A stretch of 64,000 nucleotides of DNA from an uncultured Lachnospiraceae bacterium (GTDB lineage: Bacteria > Bacillota > Clostridia > Lachnospirales > Lachnospiraceae). Below, piece after piece: positions 24,615 to 34,604 of this stretch. The position numbers were made by a program, and so were the translations under genes. The notes under the pieces are model-generated. The model made no database searches. It was not told where the DNA came from and worked only from the letters and a program-made list of their open reading frames with translations. Within the stretch, counting starts at the first letter, position 1, and each line of letters begins with the position of its first letter. Where the stretch lies: contig CADAOF010000004.1 in NCBI GenBank assembly GCA_902789555.1, forward strand, positions 62,001-126,000. The letters run 5' to 3'.

Positions 24615-25243
24615 CCGATTTTCTTGAATTCTTACGTTCCCACCCCTACCCCGGACGCGGCATCGCGGTCGGTAAAGACAGGGTCTACTACTTCATCATG
24701 GGCCGGAGCACGAACTCCCGCAACCGCATCTTCTCATTGACGGACGACGGGATCCGGACCGAGGCCTTTGACGCATCGAAAATGGTCGACCCGAGCCTGA
24801 TCATTTACCACCCGGTGCGCGAGACCGAAAAAGGCCTGATCGTGACGAACGGCAACCAGACCGATACGATCCGCGACTTCGGCGACTTCCGCGCTGCCCT
24901 GATGACGCGCGAATATGAGCCGGATGAGCCGAATTTCACGCCGCGCGTGTCCGCCATGGTCTATCCGGACGGCAGCTTCGAGATGTCCATCCTCAAATAC
25001 AATGACGGCAGATGCCTGCGCGAGTTCTTCTGCTACGAAGGCTGCGAGGAGGGCAAAGGCTATTTTATCAGCACTTACGAGGGGCTGGGAAGTCCGCTGC
25101 CGAGCTTTTACGGCGAACCGCTCGAGATCACCATGCCCGAGCCGGAAGAAGTCTGGGAAGCCCTGAACGAAGACAACAAGGTCTCGCTTTACACGAAAGT
25201 GAACGGCGAGGTCCGCATTTTCAATAAAAACCTGGGGGATTAA
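24611..25243 (+). CDS. purO: IMP cyclohydrolase, PurO type
   Basis: This 210-residue protein matches the archaeal-type IMP cyclohydrolase family: YPGRGIAVGK near residue 13, YFIMGRSTNSRNR near 28, TNGNQTDTI near 78, and TPRVSAMVYPDG near 107. It closes FAICAR to IMP. The ATG at 24611 overlaps the purN stop (ATGA); the frame extends upstream into purN without a ribosome site. It performs the step normally done by the N-terminal domain of bifunctional PurH. Confidence 0.87.
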   Translation: MTDFLEFLRSHPYPGRGIAVGKDRVYYFIMGRSTNSRNRIFSLTDDGIRTEAFDASKMVDPSLIIYHPVRETEKGLIVTNGNQTDTIRDFGDFRAALMTREYEPDEPNFTPRVSAMVYPDGSFEMSILKYNDGRCLREFFCYEGCEEGKGYFISTYEGLGSPLPSFYGEPLEITMPEPEEVWEALNEDNKVSLYTKVNGEVRIFNKNLGD

Positions 25244-25246
25244 GCG

Positions 25247-26425
25247 ATGAACGAACTTGAACTGAAATACGGCTGCAACCCGAACCAGAAGCCCGCACGC
25301 ATCTTCATGCCGGACGGCAGTGACCTTCCGGTCGAAGTCCTGAACGGACGCCCCGGCTTCATCAATTTCCTCGACGCGCTCAATTCCTGGCAGCTCGTGA
25401 AGGAACTGAAGGAGGCGACCGGACTGCCGGCTGCGGCTTCCTTCAAGCACGTTTCCCCGGCCGGCGCCGCGGTGGGCAAGCCCCTCTCCGAGACGGACCG
25501 CGCGATGTATTTCGTGGATCCGGATGAAGAGCTTTCTCCGATCGCGAGCGCCTACATCCGCGCCCGCGGAGCGGACCGGCTCTGCTCCTACGGCGACTGG
25601 GCAGCGCTTTCCGAAGAGTGCGACGCTGCGACCGCACGCTATCTGAAGGCCGAGGTCTCGGACGGCGTCATTGCCCCGTCCTACAGCGAGGAAGCGTTGG
25701 AGATCCTCCGCACGAAGAAAAAAGGCGGCTACAACGTGGTCCGGATCGATCCGGATTACGTGCCTGCGCCGCAGGAATACAAGGACGTTTTCGGCATCCG
25801 CTTCGAGCAGGGCCACAACAATTTCAAGATCGACGAAGCGCTGCTGTCCAACATCGTGACGCAGAATAAAGACCTTCCCGAGGCGGCGAAGATCGACATG
25901 ATCGTGGCGCTGATCACCCTGAAGTATACCCAGTCCAATTCGGTCTGCTACGTGAAAGACGGGCAGGCGATCGGCGTGGGCGCCGGCCAGCAGAGCCGCA
26001 TTCACTGCACGCGCCTTGCCGGCAGCAAGGCCGATAACTGGTATCTCCGCCAGAGCCCGCAGGTGCTCGGCCTGCCGTTCAAGGCGGATATCCGCCGCGC
26101 GGACCGCGACAACGCGATCGACGTGTATATTTCCGACGAGTACGACGACGTCCTGCGCGACGGCGAGTGGCAGAAGGTCTTCACCGAAAGGCCCGCGGTG
26201 TTCACGGCTGAAGAAAAGAAGGCCTGGATCGCGACCCAGAGCGGCGTGACCTGCGGCTCCGACGCCTTCTTCCCCTTCGGTGACAACGTCGAGCGCGCGA
26301 GAAAGTCCGGCGTGCAGTACATTGCCGAGCCCGGCGGTTCCATCCGTGACGATCACGTCATCATGACGGCTGACCGCTACAACATGGTCATGTGCTTCAC
26401 CGGCATGCGCCTGTTCCATCACTGA
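25247..26425 (+). CDS. purV: AICAR formyltransferase, monofunctional
   Basis: This 392-residue protein corresponds to the transformylase half of PurH. It has LKYGCNPNQKPA at residue 6, the catalytic Lys-His pair in SFKHVSPAG near 65, KYTQSNSVCY near 225, GVGAGQQSRIHC near 245, and GSDAFFPFGDN near 340. No cyclohydrolase domain is fused, which fits the separate purO just upstream. It formylates AICAR with 10-formyl-THF. Confidence 0.92.
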   Translation: MNELELKYGCNPNQKPARIFMPDGSDLPVEVLNGRPGFINFLDALNSWQLVKELKEATGLPAAASFKHVSPAGAAVGKPLSETDRAMYFVDPDEELSPIASAYIRARGADRLCSYGDWAALSEECDAATARYLKAEVSDGVIAPSYSEEALEILRTKKKGGYNVVRIDPDYVPAPQEYKDVFGIRFEQGHNNFKIDEALLSNIVTQNKDLPEAAKIDMIVALITLKYTQSNSVCYVKDGQAIGVGAGQQSRIHCTRLAGSKADNWYLRQSPQVLGLPFKADIRRADRDNAIDVYISDEYDDVLRDGEWQKVFTERPAVFTAEEKKAWIATQSGVTCGSDAFFPFGDNVERARKSGVQYIAEPGGSIRDDHVIMTADRYNMVMCFTGMRLFHH

Positions 26426-26453
26426 TCAATCAAAACGACGGGAGACCACCGAC

Positions 26454-27722
26454 ATGAAAATACTGGTCGTGGGCGGCGGCGGACGTGAGCACGCCGTGAT
26501 CAAGAAACTGAAGGAAAATCCGAAGGCGGAGAAGATCTTTGCCCTGCCCGGCAACGGCGGGATCGCCGCTGACGCGGAATGCGCAGGCATCAAGGCAACG
26601 GACATCCCCGGCATCGTGAATTTCGCGAAGGAAAACGGCATCGACTATGCCGTGGTGACGCCGGACGATCCGCTGGTCCTCGGCTGCGTGGACGCGCTGG
26701 AGGCGGAGGGCATTCCCTGCTTCGGACCGCGCGCGAATGCTGCGATCATCGAGGGCAGCAAGATTTTTTCCAAGCGCCTGATGCAGAAATACGGCATTCC
26801 GACGGCGGCCTGCGAGGTCTTTGAGGAGATGGAGCCGGCGCTCGAATACCTGAAGACGGCGCCCCTTCCCGCGGTCGTGAAGGCCGACGGCCTCGCGCTC
26901 GGCAAGGGCGTCATCATCGCGGAGACCCGCGAAGAGGCTGAGGAAGCCGTCCGCGGCATGATGCAGGACCTGAAGTTCGGAAAGAGCGGCAGCCGCATCC
27001 TGATCGAGGAATTCCTGGAAGGCCCGGAGGTCTCCGTGCTGGCTTTCACCGACGGAAAAGCCATGAAGCCCATGGTCTCGTCGATGGACCACAAGCGCGC
27101 AGGCGACGGTGATACCGGCCTCAATACCGGCGGCATGGGGACCATCGCACCGAACCCTTACTACACCGAAGAAGTCGCGGCGCGCTGCATGCAGGAGATC
27201 TTCCTGCCCACGATGGCCGCGATGAATGCGGAGGGACGGACTTTCAAGGGATGCCTTTATTTCGGTCTGATGATCACGGAAAAGGGACCGAAGGTCATCG
27301 AATACAACTGCCGCTTCGGCGACCCCGAGACGCAGGTGGTTCTGCCGCTCCTGAAGAGCGACCTTCTGGAGATCATGCTGGCAGTTACCGAAGAACGCCT
27401 GAGCGAGGTGCCCGTGGAGTTCGAAGGCGGGGCGGCCTGCTGCGTCATCATGGCATCCGAGGGGTATCCGGTCGCCTACGGCAAGGGCTTCCCCATCACG
27501 ATTCCGGCGGACCTTCTGGAGAAGGTCTATGTGGCCGGCGCGGTGGTTAAGGACGGCGCCCTGGTCACCTCAGGCGGGCGCGTTCTCGGTGTGACGGAGA
27601 CCGCACAGAGCCTGCCCGAGGCAATTGAGAAAGCCTACGCGGACGTTGCCCGCATCCATTTTGACAACGAATACTATCGGAAAGACATCGGACAGCGCGG
27701 CCTTGCCGCCGTCACAAAATAA
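26454..27722 (+). CDS. purD: GAR synthetase
   Basis: This 422-residue ATP-grasp enzyme has VVGGGGREHA at residue 4, GPRANAAIIEGSK near 93, VVKADGLALGKGVI near 138, EEFLEGPEVSVLAF near 182, GGMGTIAPNPYY near 222 and EYNCRFGDPETQ near 282. It ligates phosphoribosylamine and glycine. GGGAG precedes the ATG. Confidence 0.96.
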   Translation: MKILVVGGGGREHAVIKKLKENPKAEKIFALPGNGGIAADAECAGIKATDIPGIVNFAKENGIDYAVVTPDDPLVLGCVDALEAEGIPCFGPRANAAIIEGSKIFSKRLMQKYGIPTAACEVFEEMEPALEYLKTAPLPAVVKADGLALGKGVIIAETREEAEEAVRGMMQDLKFGKSGSRILIEEFLEGPEVSVLAFTDGKAMKPMVSSMDHKRAGDGDTGLNTGGMGTIAPNPYYTEEVAARCMQEIFLPTMAAMNAEGRTFKGCLYFGLMITEKGPKVIEYNCRFGDPETQVVLPLLKSDLLEIMLAVTEERLSEVPVEFEGGAACCVIMASEGYPVAYGKGFPITIPADLLEKVYVAGAVVKDGALVTSGGRVLGVTETAQSLPEAIEKAYADVARIHFDNEYYRKDIGQRGLAAVTK

Positions 27723-27736
27723 AGCGGAGAGAAACT

Positions 27737-30700
27737 ATGGTCTATCGCATTTTTGTGGAGAAAAAACCGGGGCAGGACAGCGAAGCAAAGGCACTTGCCC
27801 GGGAAATCAGGGAATTTCTGGGGATCGAAGCCCTTAAGGATCTGCGGCTGCTGAACCGCTACGACGCGGAAGGACTGGACAAGGCGCATTTCGACTATGC
27901 GGTCCGCACCGTGTTTTCGGAGCCGCAGGTGGATACCGCTTCGGAAGAGGTCAGTTTCCCGGGCGCGGCGGTCTTTGCCGTGGAATACCTGCCCGGCCAG
28001 TTCGACCAGCGCGCGGACTCCGCGGCGCAGTGCATCCAGCTGATCTTCCAGGGAGAGCGGCCGCTCGTGAAGACCGCGAAGGTCTACGTGCTTTACGGCG
28101 ACCTTACGGAAGAGGAGACCGCGGCGATCAAAAAGTACGTGATCAACCCCGTGGAAGCCCGCGAAGCAGCGCTGGAAAAGCCCGAAACGATCCGTCCGCG
28201 CTACGCGGTCCCAGATCACGTGCAGACGATGGACGGTTTCCGGGAGATGGACCGCGAAGCACTTGCTGCCCTTTCGGCGAAGCTCGGCCTTGCCATGGAC
28301 ACGGACGACCTCGAATTCTGCCGCGATTATTTCCGCACCGAGCGGCGCGATCCGACCATCACCGAGATCCGCATGATCGACACCTACTGGTCCGATCACT
28401 GCCGCCATACGACCTTCAATACCGTCATCGATGCGGTCAGTTTTGAGGATCCGCTCCTGCAGCAGGCCTGGGAACGCTATCAGGAAACGCGGCGCGAACT
28501 CGGCCGCACGAAGCCCGCGTGCCTCATGGACATCGCGACGCTGGCAGTCCGGTACCTGAAGGCGCACGGCTGCCTCGACAAACTCGACGAATCCGAGGAG
28601 ATCAATGCCTGCACGGTCCGCATCGAAGCAGAGATGGACGGCAAAAAGGAACCCTGGCTCCTCCTCTTCAAGAATGAAACGCACAACCACCCGACCGAGA
28701 TCGAGCCCTTCGGCGGCGCGGCCACTTGTATCGGCGGCGCCATCCGCGACCCGCTTTCGGGAAGGTCCTACGTATACGGGGCAATGCGCCTGACCGGCGC
28801 GGCGGACCCCTTAAAGCCGGTGGAAGAGACACTTCCCGGCAAGCTTCCGCAGCGGAAGATCGTGACGACGGCGGCCGCGGGCTATTCCTCCTACGGCAAC
28901 CAGATCGGCCTTGCGACCGGCATCGTTGACGAATGGTACCACCCGGGCTACGAAGCAAAGCGCATGGAGATCGGTGCGGTCATCGCGGCGGCGCCGGCGG
29001 AAAACGTCAGGCGCGAGCGCCCGGCGCCCGGAGACGTCGTGCTGCTTCTCGGCGGCGGGACGGGGCGCGACGGCATCGGCGGTGCGACAGGCTCCTCGAA
29101 GGCCCATACGGCGCATTCCGTGGAAGACTGCGGCGCGGAAGTTCAGAAGGGCAACGCCCCCGAGGAAAGAAAACTCCAGCGCCTGTTCCGCAGGCCTGAG
29201 GCGTCGAAACTCATCAAGCGCTGCAACGACTTCGGCGCGGGCGGCGTATCGGTTGCGGTCGGTGAACTCGCGGACGGCCTCGTCATCGATCTGAACGCGG
29301 TCCCGAAGAAATACGAAGGCCTTGACGGCACGGAACTCGCGATCAGCGAGTCGCAGGAACGCATGGCCGTGGTCGTGGCGCCGGAGGACGCGGAGACCTT
29401 TCTGAGACTTGCGGAGGAAGAGAATCTGCAGGCGTCGGTCGTGGCGAAAGTGCAGGAAGAAAGACGCCTCGTCATGCACTGGAACGGAAAGACGATCGTG
29501 GACATCAGCCGCGATTTCCTGGATTCGAACGGCGCGGAGAAGCACATCGCGATCGCGCCGGCGGCGCCTGCCCTGAAGGCGGAAGATGTCACCGGCAGTT
29601 TCACCGATAACTATAAAGCCCTTGCGGCAGACCTCAACTGCTGCTCGAAGCGCGGCCTTTCCGAACGCTTTGACTCGACGATCGGCGCCGGCACGGTGCT
29701 GATGCCCTTCGGCGGCGCAAGGCAGCTCACCCCCGCCCAGGCGATGGTCCAGCTCATTTCCTCCGAAACGAAGCACACCGACGACTGCTCGCTGATGGCC
29801 TGGGGCTTCGATCCCTACCTGAGCAGCGAGAGCCCCTACCACGGCGCCTACACGGCTGTCGTGGAATCGGTCTCGAAACTGATCGCGAGCGGCGCGGAGT
29901 TTAAGGATGTTTACCTTTCCCTGCAGGAGTATTTCGAAAAGCCCGGCCGCGATCCGAAGCGCTGGGGCAAACCCCTTGCCGCTCTGCTGGGCGCGTTCAG
30001 CGCCCAGATGGACCTCGGCATCGGCGCCATCGGCGGCAAGGACTCCATGTCCGGCTCCTTTGAACAGCTGGATGTCCCGCCGACCCTCGTGTCATTCGCG
30101 GTCACCACGCAGAAGACCGGCGACATCGTTTCCCCGGAAATGAAGCAGGCCGGCCATGTCCTCATCCGCGTCGCGCCTGAAAAGAACGCGGCGGGTCTTC
30201 CGGACGCGGAAAGCCTGAAGAAGGTCTTTGCCCTTGTCACGGCTGCGGTCCGGAGCGGCCGCGCCTTTGCGGTGTACACGCCCGGCCATGGCGGGATCGC
30301 GGAAGCGGTCATGAAGATGAGCTTCGGGAACGGCTTCGGCTTCCGCTTCGCGGACGGCCTCAGCCTTCGCAAACTTTTCGGCCGGGACCACGGTGCATTC
30401 CTGCTCGAGGTCGAAAAGGCGGAGGAAGGCGAGGAAGTGATCGGCGTGATCACGAATGACGACGCTTTCACTCTGGGCAGCGAAACGGTCCCTGCCTCGG
30501 AACTCCTCCGCATCAGTGAAGACCGGCTCGAGAGCGTCTTTGCCTGCAATATCCCCATGCCGGAAGAAGAGATCCCGGCGTTCAGCTTCGAAGCAAAAGA
30601 CCGTCCGGCGCCTGCCGTGCTGACGGCAAGGCCGAAGATCCTCATCCCGGCTTTCCCGGGCACCAACTGCGAATATGACAGCGCGAAAGCGGTCGCGGAT

Positions 30701-31432
30701 GCCGGCGCCGAGCCGCAGATCATGCTGATCCGGAATCTCACGGCGGACGCCGTTGCCGAAAGCGTGGAGCGTTTCGCGGCAGCAGCCCGCGGCGCGCAGG
30801 CGATCTTCATCCCCGGCGGTTTCTCCGGCGGCGATGAGCCGGACGGCAGCGGCAAGTTCATCACGGCCTTCTTCCGGGCAGCCCCGGTGAAGGAAGCGGC
30901 GACAGAACTTCTGGAGCGCCGCGACGGCCTCATGCTCGGCATCTGCAACGGCTTCCAGGCTCTGATCAAGCTGGGCCTCGTGCCTTACGGAAAGATCCTG
31001 GACGCAGACGAGACTTTCCCGACCCTGACCTTCAATACCATCGGCCGCCACCAGTCGCGCATCGTGCGCACGCGGATCGCGTCCAACAAGTCCCCCTGGC
31101 TCGCGCTGACGAAGCCCGGCGACATTTATTCCGTCCCGATCTCGCACGGCGAAGGCCGCTTCTTCGCGGACCGCGCCCTTGCGGAAAAACTCGCGGAAAA
31201 CGGCCAGATCGCGACCCAGTACGTGGATGCGGACGCCTGCCCGACCATGGACGTGCATTTCAACCCGAACGGGTCGCTGCTCGCGATCGAGGGCATTACC
31301 TCCCCCGACGGCCGCGTATTCGGAAAGATGGGCCATGCGGAGCGCATCGGCGCGGGACTCTACAAGAACGTCCCCGGTATCTATGATATGCATCTTTTTG
31401 AAGCCGCAGTGAAGTACTTCCGCGGAGAGTGA
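27737..31432 (+). CDS. purL: FGAM synthase, single-chain PurL
   Basis: This 1231-residue protein combines the synthetase and glutaminase parts that are separate (PurS/PurL/PurQ) in Bacillus. An N-terminal PurS-like region comes first, then TYWSDHCRHTTF near 215 and FKNETHNHPTEIEPFGGAATC near 310. GGGTGRDGIGGATGSS near 438 and IGGKDSMSG near 765 follow. A C-terminal class I glutaminase ends it, with the nucleophile Cys in LGICNGFQA near 1065 and SHGEGRF near 1135. It converts FGAR and glutamine to FGAM. It is the last gene of the operon. Confidence 0.95.
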   Translation: MVYRIFVEKKPGQDSEAKALAREIREFLGIEALKDLRLLNRYDAEGLDKAHFDYAVRTVFSEPQVDTASEEVSFPGAAVFAVEYLPGQFDQRADSAAQCIQLIFQGERPLVKTAKVYVLYGDLTEEETAAIKKYVINPVEAREAALEKPETIRPRYAVPDHVQTMDGFREMDREALAALSAKLGLAMDTDDLEFCRDYFRTERRDPTITEIRMIDTYWSDHCRHTTFNTVIDAVSFEDPLLQQAWERYQETRRELGRTKPACLMDIATLAVRYLKAHGCLDKLDESEEINACTVRIEAEMDGKKEPWLLLFKNETHNHPTEIEPFGGAATCIGGAIRDPLSGRSYVYGAMRLTGAADPLKPVEETLPGKLPQRKIVTTAAAGYSSYGNQIGLATGIVDEWYHPGYEAKRMEIGAVIAAAPAENVRRERPAPGDVVLLLGGGTGRDGIGGATGSSKAHTAHSVEDCGAEVQKGNAPEERKLQRLFRRPEASKLIKRCNDFGAGGVSVAVGELADGLVIDLNAVPKKYEGLDGTELAISESQERMAVVVAPEDAETFLRLAEEENLQASVVAKVQEERRLVMHWNGKTIVDISRDFLDSNGAEKHIAIAPAAPALKAEDVTGSFTDNYKALAADLNCCSKRGLSERFDSTIGAGTVLMPFGGARQLTPAQAMVQLISSETKHTDDCSLMAWGFDPYLSSESPYHGAYTAVVESVSKLIASGAEFKDVYLSLQEYFEKPGRDPKRWGKPLAALLGAFSAQMDLGIGAIGGKDSMSGSFEQLDVPPTLVSFAVTTQKTGDIVSPEMKQAGHVLIRVAPEKNAAGLPDAESLKKVFALVTAAVRSGRAFAVYTPGHGGIAEAVMKMSFGNGFGFRFADGLSLRKLFGRDHGAFLLEVEKAEEGEEVIGVITNDDAFTLGSETVPASELLRISEDRLESVFACNIPMPEEEIPAFSFEAKDRPAPAVLTARPKILIPAFPGTNCEYDSAKAVADAGAEPQIMLIRNLTADAVAESVERFAAAARGAQAIFIPGGFSGGDEPDGSGKFITAFFRAAPVKEAATELLERRDGLMLGICNGFQALIKLGLVPYGKILDADETFPTLTFNTIGRHQSRIVRTRIASNKSPWLALTKPGDIYSVPISHGEGRFFADRALAEKLAENGQIATQYVDADACPTMDVHFNPNGSLLAIEGITSPDGRVFGKMGHAERIGAGLYKNVPGIYDMHLFEAAVKYFRGE

Positions 31433-31576
31433 CCGGAAGATAAGCCCGGCCGCAGCCGCGCAGCCCATCCCCAACAGGCGTCCGTCCGGGACGTCACAAA
31501 TGCGGCGGCTTCGCGGAGGCTCTCGGCAGCCTCGTAAACCGCGAAAATGCCGGATGCATTTTCGCTGAACCTCGGT

Positions 31577-31606
31577 AAAAACCGCGCCGAGGAATGCGCG
31601 GTTTTT
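31577..31606. terminator. Terminator of the pur operon
   Basis: AAAAACCGCGC (31577-31587) pairs with GCGCGGTTTTT (31596-31606) around an 8-base loop, with T- and A-runs on the flanks. Confidence 0.88.
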
Positions 31607-31706
31607 ATCCGGCGTCTGCGCTCGCCGGCGCACGTGCCGTCAGCCGGCCGTTCTTATGCCGTGTCTGTGCAGGCAGCAGCCGGCCGGGCCGTATCCGAAA
31701 CAACCG

Positions 31707-31741
31707 AAAAAGACGCAGCCGGTTTTCCGGCTGCGTCTTTT
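31707..31741. terminator. Bidirectional terminator after clpB
   Basis: A near-perfect stem AAAAAGACGCAGCCGG / CCGGCTGCGTCTTTT with a TTTT loop lies just after the clpB stop (minus strand). Confidence 0.92.
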
Positions 31742-31756
31742 CATGTCCTGCGGGTA

Positions 31757-34354
31757 TTATTTTTCCTCTACTGTCAGTTCGCCATCCTTCACGTCGACGG
31801 TAACCGTCTCGCCTTCGGTGAGCTCGCCGGCAATGATCGTCCGCGCGATCAGCGTCTCCACGTGCGACTGCAGATAACGCTTGATCGGCCTTGCGCCGAA
31901 CGCGGGATCGTAGCTGTGGTCAATGATGTAGTCCTTGGCTTCGTCCGTGATCTCCAGCTTCAGGCTCTTTTCCGCCATCCGTTCCGCAAGGGACTTCGTG
32001 AGGAGATCGATGATGCTGTACATGTTGTCCTTAGTGAGCGGCTTGTAGAAGACGATGTCGTCCAGACGGTTCAGGAATTCGGGACGGAAGGTCCGGTGCA
32101 GGAGAGCGGTGACCGTGTCCCTTGCTTCCTGCGTGATCTCGCCGTCCGGTCCCACGCCTTCAAGCAGAGCGGAGGAGCCGAGGTTCGAGGTCATGATAAT
32201 GATCGTGTTCTTGAAATCCACGGTGCGGCCCTGCGAGTCGGTGATCCGCCCGTCATCCAGCACCTGCAGCAGGATGTTGAAGACGTCCGGGTGTGCTTTT
32301 TCGATCTCATCGAAAAGCACCACGCTGTACGGTTTCCGCCGTACCGCTTCGGTCAGCTGGCCGCCCTCATCGTAACCGACATATCCGGGCGGCGCGCCGA
32401 TCAGTCTCGACACGCTGAACTTCTCCATGTACTCCGACATGTCGATGCGGATCATATTGTGCTCGTCATCGAAAAGTGCCTCGGCGAGTGCCTTCGCGAG
32501 CTCCGTCTTGCCGACGCCGGTGGGGCCGAGGAAAATGAAGGAGCCCGTCGGACGGTTGGGATCGGCAATGCCGGCCCGCGAGCGGAGAATCGCATCGCTG
32601 ACGGCCTGGACGGCTTCGTCCTGGCCGATGACCCGCTGATGCAGGATCTCGGGCAGGCGGAGGATCTTCTGCCGCTCGCCTTCCATCAGCTTTGAGACCG
32701 GGATGCCGGTCCAGCGCGCCACGACCTCGGCGATCTCTTCCTCCGTGACCGTGTCGCGGACCATGGGATCCTTGCTCCGGTCTTCGGCGGCCTTCTGCGC
32801 CTTTGCCAGCTCTTCCTGCAGCTTCGGCAGCTCGGAGAATTTCAGGCGGGAGGCCTTTTCGTAATCGTAAGCCCGTTCGGCCGCTTCGATCTCCACTTGC
32901 ATGGCGTCGATCTTTTCCTTGACCGCCTTGGTGTTTTCCACGGCGTTCTTTTCGAGATCCCAGGCAGATTTCTTTTCGTTGAATTCGTCGCGGCAGGCGG
33001 CCAGTTCTTCTTCAAGCTTCGCGAGCCGCTCCTTCGAAAGCGTATCGGTCTCTTTCTTCAGGGCGACCTCCTCGATCTCCAGCTGCATGATGCGGCGTCT
33101 CAGGTCGTCCAGTTCGGACGGCATCGAATCCATTTCCATGCGCAGGGAAGCGCAGGCTTCATCGACAAGGTCGATGGCCTTGTCCGGCAGGAACCTGTCG
33201 GAAATATAGCGGTGGGAGAGCGTGGCCGCGGCGATGAGGGCACGGTCGTGGATGGTCACGCCGTGGTATATCTCGTAGCGGTCCTTCAGACCTCTTAGGA
33301 TGGAAATGGTATCTTCCACCGTGGGCTCGTCCACGAGGACCGGCTGGAAACGGCGTTCCAGAGCGGCGTCGGTCTCAATGTACTTGCGGTACTCGTCAAG
33401 CGTCGTCGCGCCGATGCAGTGGAGCTCGCCCCTTGCCAGCATGGGCTTCAAGAGGTTGCCGGCGTCCATGGACCCTTCGGTCTTGCCGGCGCCGACGATC
33501 AGGTGCAGCTCATCGATGAAGAGGATGATGCGGCCTTCGGACTTTCGGATCTGCTCCAGCACGGCCTTCAGCCTTTCCTCAAACTCGCCGCGGTACTTCG
33601 CCCCGGCGATCAGGGACCCCATGTCCAGCGAGAAAACGGTCTTGTTCTTCAGGCCTTCAGGCACGTCGCCGCGCATGATCCGCTGCGCAAGGCCCTCGGC
33701 GATGGCGGTCTTGCCGACGCCGGGTTCGCCGATCAGCACGGGGTTGTTCTTTGTCTTGCGGGAGAGGATGCGGATGACGGAACGGATCTCGCTGTCACGG
33801 CCGATCACGGGATCCATCTTGCCGTTTCGGGCCCGTTCCACGAGGTCGGTCCCGTACTTCGACAGGGCGTCCACTGTATCCTCGGGGTTGTCATTCGTCA
33901 CGCGGAAGTTGCGGACGGAGGCGAGCGCCTTCATGAAGCCGTCCTTCGTTATGCCGTACTGCCTGAACAGGTTCTTCAGTCCGCTTGTTCCGTGCTCGAA
34001 TAGACCGAGCATCATGTGCTCGACCGAAACGTATTCGTCCTTCATCTGCTTCGCGACGCGCTCGGCAAAGCTGAGCGTCCGCTCGGTATCGTTTGAAACG
34101 TAGATCTTGCCGGGCTCGCGGCCGGGGCCGGAGACGCCGGGGATCTTCGCGATCTCATCTTCAAGGGCGGCGGTAAAGCCGGAAACGTCCGCACCCATCT
34201 TCGAAAGAAGCGAGCCGATGAGACCGCCTTCCTGCGTCACGAGGGCATAGGCAACGTGCTCCGGCCGGATCTCCATGCTGCCCCGTTCCAGGGCAAGAGC
34301 CTGCGCGGCCTTCAGTGCCTCCAGCGATTTCTGTGTATATTTGTCGAGATTCAT
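31757..34354 (-). CDS. clpB: ATP-dependent chaperone ClpB
   Basis: This 865-residue disaggregase has the N-domain (residues 1-145), AAA1 with Walker [10 protein letters not shown] near 203, a long coiled-coil middle domain (about 405-525) and AAA2 with Walker [10 protein letters not shown] near 605, Walker [16 protein letters not shown] and sensor residues. The middle domain distinguishes ClpB from ClpC or ClpA, and no ClpP-binding loop is evident. It rescues aggregated proteins with DnaK. AGGAGG precedes the ATG. CIRCE lies upstream, so heat-shock control by HrcA is expected. Confidence 0.96.
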   Translation of the reverse strand: MNLDKYTQKSLEALKAAQALALERGSMEIRPEHVAYALVTQEGGLIGSLLSKMGADVSGFTAALEDEIAKIPGVSGPGREPGKIYVSNDTERTLSFAERVAKQMKDEYVSVEHMMLGLFEHGTSGLKNLFRQYGITKDGFMKALASVRNFRVTNDNPEDTVDALSKYGTDLVERARNGKMDPVIGRDSEIRSVIRILSRKTKNNPVLIGEPGVGKTAIAEGLAQRIMRGDVPEGLKNKTVFSLDMGSLIAGAKYRGEFEERLKAVLEQIRKSEGRIILFIDELHLIVGAGKTEGSMDAGNLLKPMLARGELHCIGATTLDEYRKYIETDAALERRFQPVLVDEPTVEDTISILRGLKDRYEIYHGVTIHDRALIAAATLSHRYISDRFLPDKAIDLVDEACASLRMEMDSMPSELDDLRRRIMQLEIEEVALKKETDTLSKERLAKLEEELAACRDEFNEKKSAWDLEKNAVENTKAVKEKIDAMQVEIEAAERAYDYEKASRLKFSELPKLQEELAKAQKAAEDRSKDPMVRDTVTEEEIAEVVARWTGIPVSKLMEGERQKILRLPEILHQRVIGQDEAVQAVSDAILRSRAGIADPNRPTGSFIFLGPTGVGKTELAKALAEALFDDEHNMIRIDMSEYMEKFSVSRLIGAPPGYVGYDEGGQLTEAVRRKPYSVVLFDEIEKAHPDVFNILLQVLDDGRITDSQGRTVDFKNTIIIMTSNLGSSALLEGVGPDGEITQEARDTVTALLHRTFRPEFLNRLDDIVFYKPLTKDNMYSIIDLLTKSLAERMAEKSLKLEITDEAKDYIIDHSYDPAFGARPIKRYLQSHVETLIARTIIAGELTEGETVTVDVKDGELTVEEK

Positions 34355-34437
34355 GCCAAACCTCCTTTTTCTTTCTTACCTGACGGCCCCGCTTTTTACG
34401 GATGCCGCCCGGGAGGCTCTCTTAAGCCTCTGCCTAC

Positions 34438-34466
34438 ATTATAGGAGGGTAAAAAGCGGAAGTCAA
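34438..34466 (-). promoter_or_regulatory. clpB promoter
   Basis: On the minus strand TTGACT (34466-34461), 17 bases, then TATAAT (34443-34438). CIRCE lies just upstream of the -35. Confidence 0.88.
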
Positions 34467-34473
34467 GTATTTT

Positions 34474-34500
34474 TTAGCACTCACCGATAAAGAGTGCTAA
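34474..34500. promoter_or_regulatory. CIRCE element (HrcA operator)
   Basis: TTAGCACTC, nine bases, then GAGTGCTAA: a perfect match to the CIRCE consensus. It lies between clpB and the divergent response-regulator gene, next to the clpB promoter. Confidence 0.97.
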
Positions 34501-34604
34501 CAAAATCGTAAACAAAAGATAAACCTTCATCAAATCTTAATCCCGTTCCACCTTTTTTCTTCATCGGGAGTGCGATAGAATGAAAGCAGCAAGGAGGAAG
34601 AGCC

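Larger units (their letters stand above)
31433..31756. other. Intergenic region between purL and clpB
   Basis: No convincing gene is seen in these 324 bases between convergent operons. They contain a GAAAATGC/GCATTTTC hairpin (31543-31563), a strong terminator (31577-31606), a G+C-rich stretch without obvious structure, and a second bidirectional terminator (31707-31741). Confidence 0.7.

Noticed and set aside
24734..26422. A 562-codon minus-strand frame opposite purO and the AICAR transformylase
   Set aside because: Antisense shadow; the sense strand carries complete purine genes.
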